Assembly (NCBI RefSeq): GCF_026213295.1
Contig: NC_079414.1
Location: 5,615,476-5,679,475 of the forward strand
Source of the DNA: Gadus chalcogrammus
Taxonomy: Eukaryota > Chordata > Actinopteri > Gadiformes > Gadidae
DNA length: 64,000 nt
Direction of reading: 5' to 3'
Position 1 is the stretch's first letter, and each line of letters starts with the position of its first letter. Shown here piece after piece: positions 1-19,124 of this stretch. A program made the position numbers and the translations under genes. Under the pieces are notes generated by a model. It was not told where the DNA came from, searched no databases, and worked only from the letters and a program-made list of their open reading frames with translations.

Positions 1-2324
1 TAGATCTTTCACACTTAAGTCTGATAGATCCTTACAAAACAGATTGTGTCATCATTATTGTCTATGCATACATAATACATCTAGCTGCTTTCTAGAAAGA
101 TGCCATAAATATATTAAATTGAGACAAAATTGTAACAAAATAAAAACAATAACATTGTATGTCTGGAAACAAAGTATAATGTACAAGCACAGGTATAGAA
201 TGGAATACAAAGAGTGGCTTGACAGAATAAATCTACAAATCCACAGACTGTTTGCTGAGCTCGAAATGATTATTATGGAAACTTCAATAATGTAATACTT
301 GCCACACAGCCTTATATAGACAATACAGAATAATATACTACAGACTGTTCCTAGCTTTGTTGGTTTTCATGTGGCATTTGACAGACATTGCATTTGACAA
401 CACAGATGTTTGTTTGTAATTTCATTAAAGTGGCAACCCTTCAGATTAAACCTAGTAATTCAATAGTTTCCTCGGACCAGGAGGGCTTAATATAGGAATA
501 AGAGTCTCTTTATACTCCAATACTACTGGTATTGCACCTCCTCCTTCTTCCTTTCATTTGTGTTAACAATTGATTCAGGCACCTATGATTGACAGGCAAG
601 ATTACCAGGCAAGATTCTACGAACCAATCAGGGAAGAGATTAAATAATCTGATATCAGAAATATTTTAAATTGGATAATACAAGAAGCAGGCACAGTCAA
701 CTCCCTACACATATTCCACTGCACATTTAACTCACTAGCTGATGGTGGCTCTTTAATTTCTCATGAATAACACTCAAATAATGGCTCTTAAAACGTACCT
801 ACAGACCCTTTAATGGGCTTGAGGAGAATGCATGATAACAATCTTGTTACTGTCATCGATCGATCTAGGGAAACCAGTTAGTACGATCAAAAGGCTGGTT
901 CACAAACCCATTTGGGCTGCTGTATTAGAAACAGAAAGGCCATCGCTTAGCATAGCTTTATAAAGAAGGCAAGGACGATAAGGGACACCAAAGAGACCAA
1001 GAACAAGCTAAGAAGTGTGTGTGAAGCAGTGATCACACCAGCAGAGCCAGCCAAGGCATGTGACCCAAGGCAACGATACCAAAGAGATATTCAGGATGTG
1101 AAGAAGCACGAATCCAAGGACTGGGCAGAAACCCAACATGAGATGCTGCTACGGATCCTTAGAACCACGAGAAGGACAAGCAAAAGAAGTACGGGAATGG
1201 GTGTACACTCAGATGGAGTGTGCGAAAGTGTAAAGTAGGTCACAGTCCTCTCATTGATCAGTGATTCGTCAGCAAATATTTTCTTCTTGAAACATTGGTA
1301 ACCATCAGTGTCAGCAGAGCTTACAACAAGGTAAGAAAGAAGGAAGTGCGCCAAGCCCTCCTGGTAAAATAATAGAAGAGCTATCATAATGCCTGAGACA
1401 ACCACAACATGGGAAAAGCATATGGAGGAGGCCGCTATATATATATAAAAACATGTATTCTGATTTTGCCCAAAGGCAATAAGCCTTTTCTTACTTGCCT
1501 ACACCACAAATGAAAAACAATTTTCCTTTTTGAATGAATCAAGGCATTCAAGGCCATTTCTTTTTTGTCCAAGGAAACAAAGGTTTGCCCTATTTACGTT
1601 TCAGTTCACCCATCTACTGAAAAAAGACAAAATCATATTTTCTTGTTATGCAAACTCTTGGTAGCCCTAAGTCACTGAAAGTTAGCAAACTAAAAAAAAA
1701 CAGACGATCTTTGAGGATTGCCACTTTAATAGAATGGTGCAGTGTGTGCAGAATTAAGTGGCATCTAAGGACAGAAATTGAATATTAATTAATATTACAT
1801 AAGTATAAGATAATGACTAGAGAAAATCCCATTAAGTAGGAATGGCTGTGTTTTCATGACCTCTGAATTAGCCTTTTAAATCCACACAGGGCCCTGATCC
1901 ATGGAACACGCCAAATTGCACCGCCATGTTTTTACAGTAGTCCCGAACGGACAGGCGGTTCTAGAGAATTTGTATACATAATCACTGTCTTGCCTGTAAG
2001 CTATTGGTTTTACAGACTAAATAACAAAATAAAATGTATAAATCTATAAAGGAATTTAAGGTAGCTACTGGCACCTTACAGGCCAGCATAGCTTCTATAC
2101 GTCATTAGTAGGGGAGGGGTGGGCAGGTATTCTGTTGGTTGCAATGCCTCAACGCTAGATGCCATTAAATCCTTTAGTGCACACAAAGGACACTGCCCTT
2201 TAAGTCTGATTGATGTGTGTACAAATACCAACACTCTGGGCCAAACAACCTTGCAGGATATTCATGCAAGGAGAGATTAACTTTGTGCTTGAATAGGTTT
2301 GAACTCTGGGCACACAGAACTAAC
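1..2324 (-). other. intron after flip exon (partial)
   Basis: AT-rich sequence between the flip exon and the unseen M4 exon. I looked for the conserved M4 coding motif on the minus strand and did not find it. No mobile element or RNA gene was recognised. Confidence 0.6.
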
Positions 2325-2439
2325 CTTACTTGTGGAGTCCTTGAAGCCACATTCTCCTTTATCGTACCACCACTTGTTTTTCATCTTGTCTAGGGTTCCT
2401 TGCTCATTCAGTTTCAAAACCGCAAGGTTTACTGGCACT
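2325..2439 (-). CDS. gria2: gria2 flip exon
   Basis: 115 nt in the same phase as flop: [38 protein letters not shown]. The FKDSTSK tail matches the flip type (AKDSGSK in mammals). The key flip Ser is replaced by Asn (codon AAT, 2406-2408), and the usual first residue Thr by Val. Acceptor TTGAAG, donor GTTAGT. It lies 747 bp downstream of flop. Confidence 0.93.
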
Positions 2440-3105
2440 CTTCAATGAGAATAACATAAATAACATCATTATCAATGTTATCTTATGTTATTAGCGAGGC
2501 AGCAGTTCTGAAACTCTTGTTTGGGGGACCAATGGCTGGACTACATTCTGTTTAATTAACATGAAGCGTCTTAATAACATCCAATTTTTAGGTCAAAAAT
2601 AATATAATATTTAATGTAAAGAATACATTATATCATCTATGATTTATAATTTTTAATTTATGTAAATGATTTCAATTTGGTTGTAGTGCAGTGTTGCTGC
2701 TACTGCCGGCCCCTGAACAAGAGATTAAGAGATGCTGCAGATGAAAAGCCTTTCTCTGCTCACTGTGCAGCGGAGATACTTCAGACAGAAGACATGGATA
2801 CAAAGAGTTTGTCGACTCTATCAAACTCTTTTAATCCATGGATCCTTCACAGGCCGTAAAAGGGCGATAAGCACTGCGGCTGCCATGTGGTCTGAGGTCC
2901 CATGAACCTAACCTTGGTTTGTGATGCTGCCTGGACCCTGACCTCAACCAGATGGGCTGCAATGCATCGCTTGGAGAGGGGGGGGGGGGGTAGCACAGAC
3001 CTCAGAGCTTCCACCACAGACCAAAGCATCTTTCACCTTTGCACTCTTCACGTGTGTGCAAATATGAAGTGCTGTCTGTGTTGGCTTCGATGGATTAAAC
3101 TCCTA

Positions 3106-7339
<4,234 letters not shown>

Positions 7340-7739
7340 TTACAATATGCTAAATATTCATTGGCAGAATAACATGGTTATGCTATGGAAACAGGTTATA
7401 AATCGTACCATCCCAGGCAGAAGAGGGTATTCTTTCTAAACACCTTGATGGCTACTGATGCTGTCTTGTCATTGGCCAGTGTTACAAATTGCTTTGCGAG
7501 CTATGACGAAAATATCAAACATGTTTGAAAAGATTTGGGACCTCGCAGACTAGATCGTGAAGATAGGGATGCTATAATCAGGACTCGTCGTACACTATAT
7601 GACCAAATCTGAGATTGCCATCATACACTGCACAAAATCATGCAACCAAATGGTTAAATAGAACATGAAATGATACCCAAAGGTTCCCTCTGTTTTTGTA
7701 TTAGAGGTAAAAGTAACATTGTCGTTTTAGTATCTAGGT

Positions 7740-8545
7740 CAGGGGTCGGCAACCTACGGGCCGCGTCCCAATCCGGGCAGGCCAGGCCATTTAAAATGGC
7801 CACTTTTTATCTAATTGACAAACTACAAACTTGGATAATCAGTACGAGATTTTTAAAACCCTATATGCCGTCAAAAATCAAGCTACAGAAGGCAGCTAGT
7901 CGCGCATTGCATTGCTGAACACGGGAAGCCGTTCTCGGAATGAGAATGTATATGTGTGTAAATTTGAGTTTTTCGTCAGCAGTCTGGAGGTTATATATGA
8001 AGGATTACCAAACAGAGACACAATCTTCTCCAAGATTAAAGAGATTTCTGCGAGAACTGTAGAAAGGCACATTACTGATATCGCTAAAAAACGTAAAGCA
8101 CCAGCTTGAAAGGCGTGTCAGTGTTCAGTGTAACGTCAGCAATCAACAAGAGCAAGGATATCAATTATATATTAAATATAACAATGGTTGCAAGATACTG
8201 CGACAATGCGGTGATACGTGAGGGTCTTATTGGTATAAAGCCGATGGTGCCACTAAAGTGGAGGATGGGGCGACTATATTTACTGATCATTTTGAGCTTA
8301 GAGGTTGATATCAAGAAGATATTTGCTGTTACAACCGACGAACCCCCCCCCCCCCCGAATGGTAGAGAAGCAGAGGGGATTCCGTCATCATTAGATATTT
8401 TGGCATTGGCACCCTAGACGGGTCAGAAGAGCAGCAGCATGTAATAAATAAACAAATGCATATTCTAACTTGCACGGGGGTCTGTGACAGATATCTTTTG
8501 ATTGTAAAGTGGCGAAGGAACATGAAAAAAGGTTGCAGACCCCTG
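7740..8545 (+). mobile_element. hAT-Charlie-like element, decayed
   Basis: Ends CAGGGGTCGGCAACC and GGTTGCAGACCCCTG (inverted), flanked by 8-bp duplications ATCTAGGT (7732-7739) and ATCTAGAT (8546-8553, one mismatch). The 8-bp duplication is the hAT hallmark. About 806 bp, so internally deleted. Inserted in intron 15 of gria2. Confidence 0.8.
7895..8109 (+). pseudogene. hAT (Charlie-type) transposase remnant
   Basis: Reads IAEHGKPFSE, then after a stop and frame change FFVSSLEVIYEGLPNRD and EISARTVERHITDIAKK. The HGKPF and SARTV-R-R pattern is typical of Charlie-family hAT transposases upstream of the catalytic region. Non-functional. Confidence 0.6.
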
Positions 8546-8575
8546 ATCTAGATTGATTGAACACTTTCCATATCA

Positions 8576-8890
<315 letters not shown>

Positions 8891-8918
8891 TTATTAGAGT
8901 ATGTATTACAACGCAAAC

Positions 8919-9073
8919 CTTGGTGAGATGTCACAGCCTTGACGCATGAATGCACCCAAGGAGAACCACAGAGAATTGAAGATTCCAAACTCGTTGGTTG
9001 ATTCCGTTGTCAATGGCAACGCCCCATCCTCTGGCTCTTCAAGCTGCCATTCGTATGGACTGAAGCGAGAAAC
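8919..9073 (-). CDS. gria2: gria2 exon 14, pore loop M2
   Basis: 155 nt, starting [16 protein letters not shown] and ending [26 protein letters not shown]. The pore-loop Q/R residue (599) is Arg, encoded CGT in the genome, where mammals have a Gln codon that is changed by A-to-I editing. The 96-bp intron that follows is very short. Acceptor TTATAG, donor GTTTGC. Confidence 0.95.
8942..8944 (-). other. gria2: Q/R-site codon, CGT = Arg in the genome
   Basis: Coding-strand CGT lies in the sequence F-M-R-Q-G-C-D of the pore loop. Arg here is known in the family to make GluA2-containing channels calcium-impermeable and insensitive to internal polyamines. CGT cannot come from simple miscalling of an edited CAG or CAA, because its third base also differs. 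Confidence 0.93.
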
Positions 9074-10961
<1,888 letters not shown>

Positions 10962-11182
10962 CTATGAAAGAAGAAGAGACGACAATCAGTGGCGGAGAAT
11001 GGGAGGGCAAATGACGAATCATCTGCATGGATGAGAGTCGTACTGTTAAACTTATTTTATTGCCTCTGAACACAAGTTTTCTAAAGCCTGCGGTGTAAAT
11101 CGAGTGCTGCTACCGTTTTTGGGGCATACACTTCCTGGTGTGTCGCATGAGTCTGGAATTGTGTTAATCTCCTTTATATACA

Positions 11183-11523
<341 letters not shown>

Positions 11524-11550
11524 GTATTTTGGGATGTATGTTAATCTTAC

Positions 11551-11693
11551 CCCATATACCAGCTCTCCAACCATTCCATTCCAGATTTTAGTCTCTGCAT
11601 CTCTTGCGCCGTACTTTCCATCTCCCACAATCCTCAGCTGGTATCGTATTCCACAGTGTTTTGCTATTTCAGCAGCCAGGTCAACGCAGTAGC
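11551..11693 (-). CDS. gria2: gria2 exon 12, ligand-binding S1
   Basis: 143 nt: [48 protein letters not shown]463 in DGKYGARD is the agonist-contacting tyrosine of the family. Acceptor CTAAG; donor GTAAGA, followed about 30 nt later by a long CA microsatellite. Confidence 0.95.
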
Positions 11694-12191
11694 CTTAGGA
11701 CAACATCAAAAGTCACTGTCAGTTACATCAAGGTCACTGTAATGGGAGTTCTTTCACATTACATACATGTCGCATTACAGAGCAATAGCTTAGCTTCAGT
11801 CTCTCTTATGTGGGCATTGATAGCCATAGGCATCAACTCAGAAATGTGTTGCTTTTTATTTTAAATTTCAATTGAATACTTTGCAATAAAATAGGAAAAG
11901 AATAACTACATTAATACTGAATGAGTAAAAACATGAAAAAGAGGGCCAAAGTTTATTTCCACATATTGTATTAATAAGTATGGTTGAAAAGCATTCATTA
12001 GTTTGGTTGGGAAAGGGGTGACAAAGGGTTAACTGATCCGCATCTCTAAACCAATCAGAGATAACCAATCTGATATACATATCCCTGACTCTTCCTATAG
12101 ATATATTGAGATATATCTAGAGATATACTATATATCTTTATAGATACATACTAAAGACATGTACACACATACGGACACAAACAAAACAAAC

Positions 12192-12255
12192 CTTCATAGC
12201 GGTCATTGTCCTGAAAAAGCTCGGAATTCTTCTTCAACATCACATAAGGGGCTTC
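12192..12255 (-). CDS. gria2: gria2 exon 11, ligand-binding S1
   Basis: 64 nt: EAPYVMLKKNSELFQDNDRYE, with the Gly codon split to the next exon. Acceptor TGTAG; the donor GTTTGT is weaker than usual. 64 plus the next exon's 143 gives 207 nt, the size I recall for one mammalian exon, so the intron between them looks like an extra one. Confidence 0.93.
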
Positions 12256-12346
12256 CTACAGGCATGATATGATAAAAGAGTTAGAATATTTCATAGCTGT
12301 TTTCATTCATGTATTCATACATGTAGTTCAAAAAGCTTTTTTATAA

Positions 12347-12985
12347 TGTTTCATTTTCCATATTCACATACAAAAAATCTTTGTAAACATTATTTGTTAT
12401 TATTGGAATTAACCGTGTTAACCGGCTAATGCATTATTGAAGCATCCACCAATAATAGGGTTGAATCAATTTTGGACAATTTGATTTCTATAGCTCTTTG
12501 TCGCAAAATGGCAAATATTAAAGGTCCCATGGCATGATAATCTCGATTTATGAGGTTTTCTAACATAAATATGAGTTCCCCTAGCCTGCCAATGGTCCCC
12601 CAGTGGCTAAAACTTGCGTTCGGTGTAAAACGAGCACTAGGTGTTCTGCTCGCCTTTGAAAAAACGGGGGCTCAAGCGCACTGATTTGGAATGTGGTCCC
12701 ATATGTTGTTATAAAGGATCTGAGCTCCTCCCCTTTCGCTGCCTTGCCCGCCTAGTGAATTTGGTCCGCCAATGAGACACGACTGTGCGAGCGCCACATG
12801 TGTGTGTGTGTGATTACATTACACACACTGTTACGCAAGTGTTTGCTGTTGGTGTTATGGCGCATAACACGTCGGTTCTTTGACGTCTCATGTATTTCCA
12901 GAACGAGATTGTAGTTGGGGTTATCTCAGCCGTGGTTTAAAAGGAATTGGGGGAAAGGAACTTTGGCTTTGACTTCCCTGAAGTA
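12347..12985. repeat. MITE-like repeat copy A
   Basis: Shares most of its length, in opposite orientation, with 26045-26651, including the GGTCCCATGGCATGATAATC motif. It fills much of intron 10 of gria2. Probably a non-autonomous DNA element; family not identified. Confidence 0.75.
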
Positions 12986-13219
12986 TGAACTGCCTAAGCG
13001 CTGACCGCTTAGGCAGTTCCAAGCACGAGATTGCTTGGATAATGGATATTTTTAAACTATTGAAATATGCACATTAGGAAATAAAACATCACAATTATTG
13101 TGAGGTTCAAATATTGAATAGAAAAAAATATTGACAACATTAAATATTAAATAGAAAAATCCATTTGTACAAATACGATTTGAAGGCCTTGATAAGTATC
13201 AGAAAGTGTTCTTCATTAC

Positions 13220-13327
13220 CAGTATGGTAGTGACAATAACGGTCTTGTTTTCCATGCCACTTGTGTCATTAGGGTAAAGGTCAGACTTGGTCACCACCAT
13301 CTTATCCATCTCATTCCAATAGCCAAT
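13220..13327 (-). CDS. gria2: gria2 exon 10, linker into S1
   Basis: 108 nt, 36 codons: [36 protein letters not shown]. The NDT and NKT sequons and the TVIVTTIL start of the ligand-binding segment S1 are family features. Acceptor TTTTAG, donor GTAATG. Phase 0. Confidence 0.95.
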
Positions 13328-13527
13328 CTAAAACACATACAAATACACAGTTCACATTTAAAATCCACAGATTCATTCTGTATATTTGTATTCTTTATAT
13401 CCTCAAATAATCATACAGTGGACAAATAAATGAATAAAATATTGTCCTCTACTGATGGTTAATTGCTAGAGAGAATGAACAGCTTGCGGTTCATTAATTA
13501 GATCCTCACAAACAATACATAACTAAC

Positions 13528-13632
13528 CTTGATGGGCCCGTTGTTTTTCAGCTCCATGACGGTGACTGAGTAGTTGACTCTTTTTCCATATTGGTCGAAC
13601 TGAATATTCCCTGTTAAACCATCTACACGCAC
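13528..13632 (-). CDS. gria2: gria2 exon 9, end of amino-terminal domain
   Basis: 105 nt, 35 codons: [35 protein letters not shown]. It contains an NYS sequon for N-glycosylation. Acceptor TTCTAG, donor GTTAGT. Phase 0. Confidence 0.94.
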
Positions 13633-13896
13633 CTAGAAACATAAAACGCAACAGAATCACAGACAGTAAAGAAATCACTTCAACAGAACATCTATTGGAG
13701 TGATGTGGCCATCGCCCATCGCAGACTCTTTCCAAAGAGGCGCCTTTGTTGCACACACACACAGTTGTCGCTCGTAACACAAATATTGGTCTGCTCTTCT
13801 AATGTACCAGGGCAAGGGTAAAATAATAATAATAATAATAATAAGACGCCACAAATCGCAATGACCGCCTCCATTTCAGAATCATAGGAGCAGGAG

Positions 13897-14664
13897 CCGC
13901 GTTCACATGGACACTTCTGATCCGATTAGAAGTGGAAGAACAGCTCAATCGAAATAAAAAATTATCATATATACGCACCAATCGGAATACAATTCTCTGA
14001 TCGAAATAGAATTCCATGCGGAATAGAAGAGGTGAAGTAGTCCGCTATAATCGACATGTATACACTTATTCCGATTGGTTTGGGGTGGTTGCAGCTACTT
14101 TTTAAAGATTTAGAAAGATGGCATCAGCATCTGCAGTAGGCTAGTTCGCAATTGGTCCGTCGGTACTTCTATGCACACCGAACTTGAACGTTGTCAACTA
14201 AAGTGATTTTTTTTGCCTGAGTCATGTCTTTCTTATCACTCCGCAAGTTGTCCGGTAACTTATCAACCGGCGCGTCCGGTTGCCAAGCGACGTCAACGTC
14301 TTTGGCGGACTATTTCTCTGCTGATCAACACTACGAATGGTAATTGTAAAAAGTATATAAAAAAATATTGTTTTGTGTTGGCAAGGAGGCGTGTAATAAG
14401 CGGGATCATTTATAGAACGTCGGCGGTCATTATCGAAAATAATACCCTTCGGGGCGAAGCAAGACACCTCCGCTTCACGTTGGGTCCGGTTTGCCCTGTC
14501 TGGGCTTACTTTCCCGATAATGATCGGTGTTCTGTACAACATCATCCCTTACACATATCATATAAGTCCAGACCAACATAACGGCTGTGCGCGAGAGAAA
14601 TACGAACCTACGCTTACCACTTTCGTGTGTCCAGAAGTGCCCAGAAGTGTCCATGTAAACACGG
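13897..14664. mobile_element. non-autonomous DNA element with 23-bp TIRs
   Basis: Inverted ends 13897-13919 and 14642-14664 agree at about 21 of 23 positions (core CACATGGACACTTCTG on the left). No clear target duplication was seen. It contains a stretch at 14213-14470 that belongs to another repeat family found at 53.3 and 57.2 kb. Confidence 0.6.
14213..14470 (+). repeat. dispersed repeat family R2, copy 1
   Basis: Shares the GCGACGTCAACGTCTTT core, CTGCTGATCAACACTACGAA and the later GTGTAATAAGCGGG motif with 53290-53570 and, inverted, with 57205-57362. Confidence 0.75.
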
Positions 14665-15239
14665 CAAGTGTTACTGGTAGTTAGGAGTGTACTGGGGAAG
14701 TATCTCCAAAAAATCCAATGATACATTATGATGTACAAGCCCTATTAGGTTTATATTTGATTTGATATACTTTTAACAATTTTATAGCATCATTCTGTGG
14801 CATGAAACAATTAAATGGTAAGTGAGCCCCCTGAATTTAAAAGCTGTGAAACTTAAAACAATTCACAATTGTTTTTGGACGACAATCCCCATGGTTAAGG
14901 CCCACGCCAACTTTGCAATACTATTTTTAAGCTAGTTCACGTTGTTTAGTATGAGCTTTGTAATTAGTGATGTAATCTCAGATCCAGAGTCCTTCTATGT
15001 CGTAGCTAAAATTCTTAGCGGAGACGGCACAGAGCCTGGGCCTGAAAACTGAGAAAAACTGAGAGGTGCAAAGTTATACCTGGTTTCCTGTTTCATTATG
15101 GAGGTATTCTGATCAGAAGGGGATTTAATACGTGTATTTCTACAGGAGCCAGTCTACACTGGGCCTGATTTAAACCTTTGCAGACACTTAAGAATTTTGG
15201 TGTCCGGACCGGATGTTTTTACTTGTCTTCCCACCGGGA

Positions 15240-15768
15240 AATGTTATGCTGGTATCCATTTGGATGGTACGCCGGTACGTGCAAGTGGTAAGTTGCAAAT
15301 CTCCCAGCTTTCTTGCTGCATTTCACTGAGGCAGGCCCCCTTTTGGTCGAAGTATCTCGTTGCTTTCAAAATAGAGCGAGCAGAGCTGTACAACTCGCAA
15401 AGAAGATGGCTGCGCCCATAGTTCATGGGGCTTGAGTTGTATTTTCTTTGTATTTGTACCACGTTGGTGGTTTTAATGTCGTTTTTAAATCCTCTTACAC
15501 ACTTGATTTCATTGCTGCTTTAATCCGGTCACCAATTTATGCATTGCACAGTCTTGCTTTGTGTGCAATTCAATGTAAAGTTGTGTTTTCAAGGCTTGCT
15601 AAAGAGGCTATGTTGCTAATGATGACTAGCCTGCTACTACTTCCCCTTGTGGCTCGACAGAAACACAAATGACAAACTGGAAGGCTGGAGCAAGGGAAAT
15701 ACGTCACATTCTCGCTAAAGCTGGTCGTTCGTACCGGCGTACCATCCAAATGGATTACAGCATTACTA
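15240..15768. repeat. inverted-repeat unit, about 40-bp arms
   Basis: 15255-15279 is the exact reverse complement of 15730-15754, and similarity extends outward a further 10-15 bp. About 450 bp lie between the arms. Probably a foldback or TIR element; no coding potential recognised. Confidence 0.7.
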
Positions 15769-16545
15769 TTGCTGGCCGAGTTTGCGTTCACTAGTAGCCA
15801 ATTAGGCACTTACAGATCCCCAGATCGGGCCACATGATTGGTCGAAACATATATGAAGAGAAAGAAAGTGAAACGCCCCATTCCCCCAGATTGAAGCTTG
15901 TCTGCTATCAGATCAGGGATTCGGCGAGCCATTGTCTTTGGTCGGGCAACCGGCCAATTAGATGGTCAAACAGCCATCCGTAATACAGGTACATGTGTAA
16001 TGAAATGTGCTTCTTCAAAAACACATGTTAAAAAATAATAACGTAACCCATTTTGTTGTAACTTATATGTTATATGGTACAAATAAAATTAACATAGCCT
16101 ACTTTGCTGCCTTATTACAAGGTGCATAAACAGAATTTTCTAAGAACTGCCCCGGTGAAAACATACAGATGGATCGACCCTCCACCAGGAGTTAAGACTG
16201 ATGCTTATGCTATGTCCGTTCACCTAAACATCCAAAGTAATTACTAGGAGAATCCGAGAAGGCTTCATGGCACTTTAAACTGCCAACGGACTTCAGGCAG
16301 ATCAGGAAGTCTGCTGGCACATTCATCATTTCATTGATTGTTGAAGATAAGGTTCTGTATTTATCCAAGATATACTGTATATATAATTCTCTGTAAATAT
16401 ACACCTTTATCTAACAATATCTAATACTCAGCAATGTTGGTGCAAATGGAACATCAAACATACCAAAAAAGCTAATCACAACATGGAATTCTCTGTTTGT
16501 TATGTAACATGAATGAGTCACAGAATGCTTTGTTTAGATCGTAAC

Positions 16546-16713
16546 CTGTTTTAGAGCACGCTCGATCTCAACCCCCTGGGCCCACGGAACGGCCGGATTT
16601 GCCAAACAGTCCCCTGTGTTTCCACGGCGACTCATATCTATTCTTTGTTTGTGGAGAAACCGGAACGCCTCAGTCATCACCTGGACAGCGTCATATGTCA
16701 GCGCTGAAGTGTA
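16546..16713 (-). CDS. gria2: gria2 exon 8, amino-terminal domain
   Basis: 168 nt, 56 codons: [44 protein letters not shown]. Contains the second conserved ATD cysteine, in GDCLANP. Acceptor TTACAG, donor GTTACG. Phase 0. Confidence 0.95.
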
Positions 16714-17553
16714 CTGTAACAGAGACAAACAACACAACAAATCTCTGTAATTACATTTTTAACATTTATCATGTCATTTATAGCATCAGCATTAGTTGTA
16801 ATCATAAGTTTAAGCCCAGGTTGTGGCAGCTCCTGCTACACCATGCATTTGATTTGTTGCTTTGGTTGTCTCACTTGATTCTTTAACATGACGTGCTAGT
16901 GGACAACGAAACAGACCCCCTGATGCTGCCCTCATTGGGGTGGGGGCCTTTAACAAGCAAAACATTACGCTTAGGCGATAGCCTTCAATGAATGCTAAGT
17001 GATATCAACAAGGGCAACGTTTCTTAATTCCATGGGATTATGCACTACTTCAAATGTAATTAGGAATATTGTATTCCATTCCAGCCAGTTCATTCCGCTA
17101 GACGCCACTCAATTCTACACACCGGTGCACACACTGCGTCGTTGGAGGTTCAATTAACAAGATATGTGATTTGATGGTAGCTTCAGTCAAGATTTTGAAA
17201 AAGGAATCCAATCCTGACCCCACTCTCCCCCTTCTCTCTCCAAACGACGGCCACCATAGAAAAGTGAGGCTCGCTAAAACAACTTACCATTGGGAAATTA
17301 ACCCTTGCTATCTGTAGTGTTAGTGAGCCCCTACATGACAGTGTGTTTTAGAGCACATTTCAAACAAAAATATTTATATTGTAACAGCAACAATAACATA
17401 AAAGCCCAAAACCAGTAGATGTTATCCTTCCGTTACATTCATGAAATTATAATGTCACAGTAATGAATTGATTGAACTGATTTCAAACTTTTTGCCCGGC
17501 ACTTTTAGATAGCTGAATTTAACAGTTAATTTACTAATAAAAGTTCTTCATAC

Positions 17554-17712
17554 CCTGATCCTTGTGTCAGCCCCTGGATACTCCTTCTCTTCCAGGCCTT
17601 CCCAGCGCTGGTCAAACTTCGCCACCACAGGATCGTCAAAGTCAACAATCTGAAATCCTGAAACATTGGCCCCTCCATATTGGATTTTAGAAAGATCCCC
17701 GTCTACGAACCC
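17554..17712 (-). CDS. gria2: gria2 exon 7, amino-terminal domain
   Basis: 159 nt, 53 codons. Encodes [20 protein letters not shown], then QIVDFDD and [13 protein letters not shown]. The [12 protein letters not shown] stretch is the clearest GluA2 signature. It is one codon shorter than the mammalian exon in the variable YPGA... tail. Acceptor TTTCAG, donor GTATGA. Confidence 0.95.
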
Positions 17713-18045
17713 CTGAAAAACATGAAGGCACACATTAAAGCTTTGTCATAGTAATGAATACTCTAAATTGAAATATATATAGCAAAATATAAGAGTAGAT
17801 TGTACTGTATTTAGTTTCATTTCCTAACAACTTTTGCTTAAGTGCATTTGTATGCAACTATAAAGACATTTTTTTTTGTTTCTTTTGTAGAAACGTAAAG
17901 ATAAAAAAACATTTAAATATATTTAAAGTATTAAGAAATTTGAGATTTGCAGAAAATACCAATACAAAAATTGAATCTGAATAATGAAGTATATAGAATA
18001 GTAATAATGACAGTTAATCGGAGTATGATACAGTAATCCACCTAC

Positions 18046-18099
18046 CAAGTTAGCGATAATGTAGTGGTATCCTTTCACATGCTTGCCAATGGTGATGAT
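18046..18099 (-). CDS. gria2: gria2 exon 6, amino-terminal domain
   Basis: 54 nt, 18 codons: IITIGKHVKGYHYIIANL, the same length as the corresponding mammalian exon as I recall it. Acceptor CAACAG, donor GTAGGT. Phase 0. Confidence 0.95.
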
Positions 18100-18763
18100 C
18101 TGTTGGAAAAAGAAAATGTGACCATTCTCAATTTCAACATTGATTTGGTAGTAGACATTAAAATTTAATCTAATTTAATAATTCTGATCAGATTTAGGGC
18201 AGGGTGGCATGGCTATTTTCAATTGATAGACTAAATATGAACAAAAATGAATCCCAAGAATGACTCCCTTTAAAATTATGCCTTTATTTATGGGGTTTGT
18301 GAAGATTTCGACGTTATTTATAGGACTCAATACATGTTCTACTGGGGAGGCACTTTTAAGACTGCTAAATAATAATAAATGGTTAAAACAATGTTTGATT
18401 TGCAAGCCTTTACTGTCAGATCATATCATTATTGCCGTGATAAACCGTATGTGCCTTCTACACTTTGAGGCCCAGAGATAAGTGTGCTCATGAAGCAGCA
18501 TTGAACTGTGTTGAAAAAAGGTAACGAAGTTACTGCTGTTTAAAGTAGTTCATCTCCCGAGAACTGTGCCGTATATATTACTTTTGCGTTATACCATGGT
18601 CTGGGGGAATAATCGATTCTGATTGGCTGCAGGGTGTCCATTAATCCCTGATACATGGACCCCTGCTAAGTAGTTCCAGCAAATTGTCTATTCAGCCTAT
18701 TAATGGTATTTTCTTTGGCAAGTGACCATGGTTAAAGCGGGATAATGCCCTTCGAGGTGTCCT

Positions 18764-18776
18764 TGTGTGTGTGTGT

Positions 18777-18814
<38 letters not shown>

Positions 18815-18815
18815 G

Positions 18816-18883
<68 letters not shown>

Positions 18884-18992
18884 AGTGTGTGTGTGTGTGT
18901 GTGTGTGCGCGTGTGCGTGTGTATGCTTGCGCGTGTGTTTGTGGTTGTGTGTGTGTGTGTGTGTGTGTGTGTGTCTGGGTGTGTGTGTGTGT

Positions 18993-19050
<58 letters not shown>

Positions 19051-19051
19051 T

Positions 19052-19121
<70 letters not shown>
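18764..19121. repeat. GT microsatellite, about 360 bp
   Basis: GT tract with scattered interruptions (GC, CTGG) in intron 5 of gria2. Confidence 0.98.

Positions 19122-19124
<3 letters not shown>

Larger units (their letters stand above)
13633..16545 (-). other. gria2 intron 8
   Basis: 2.9-kb intron holding a TIR element (13897-14664) and an inverted-repeat unit (15240-15768); the remainder is unremarkable. Confidence 0.6.

Noticed and set aside
1..2324. Search for the M4 and C-tail exon of gria2
   Set aside because: No stretch matches the strongly conserved M4 motif on the minus strand, so I conclude it lies outside the window.
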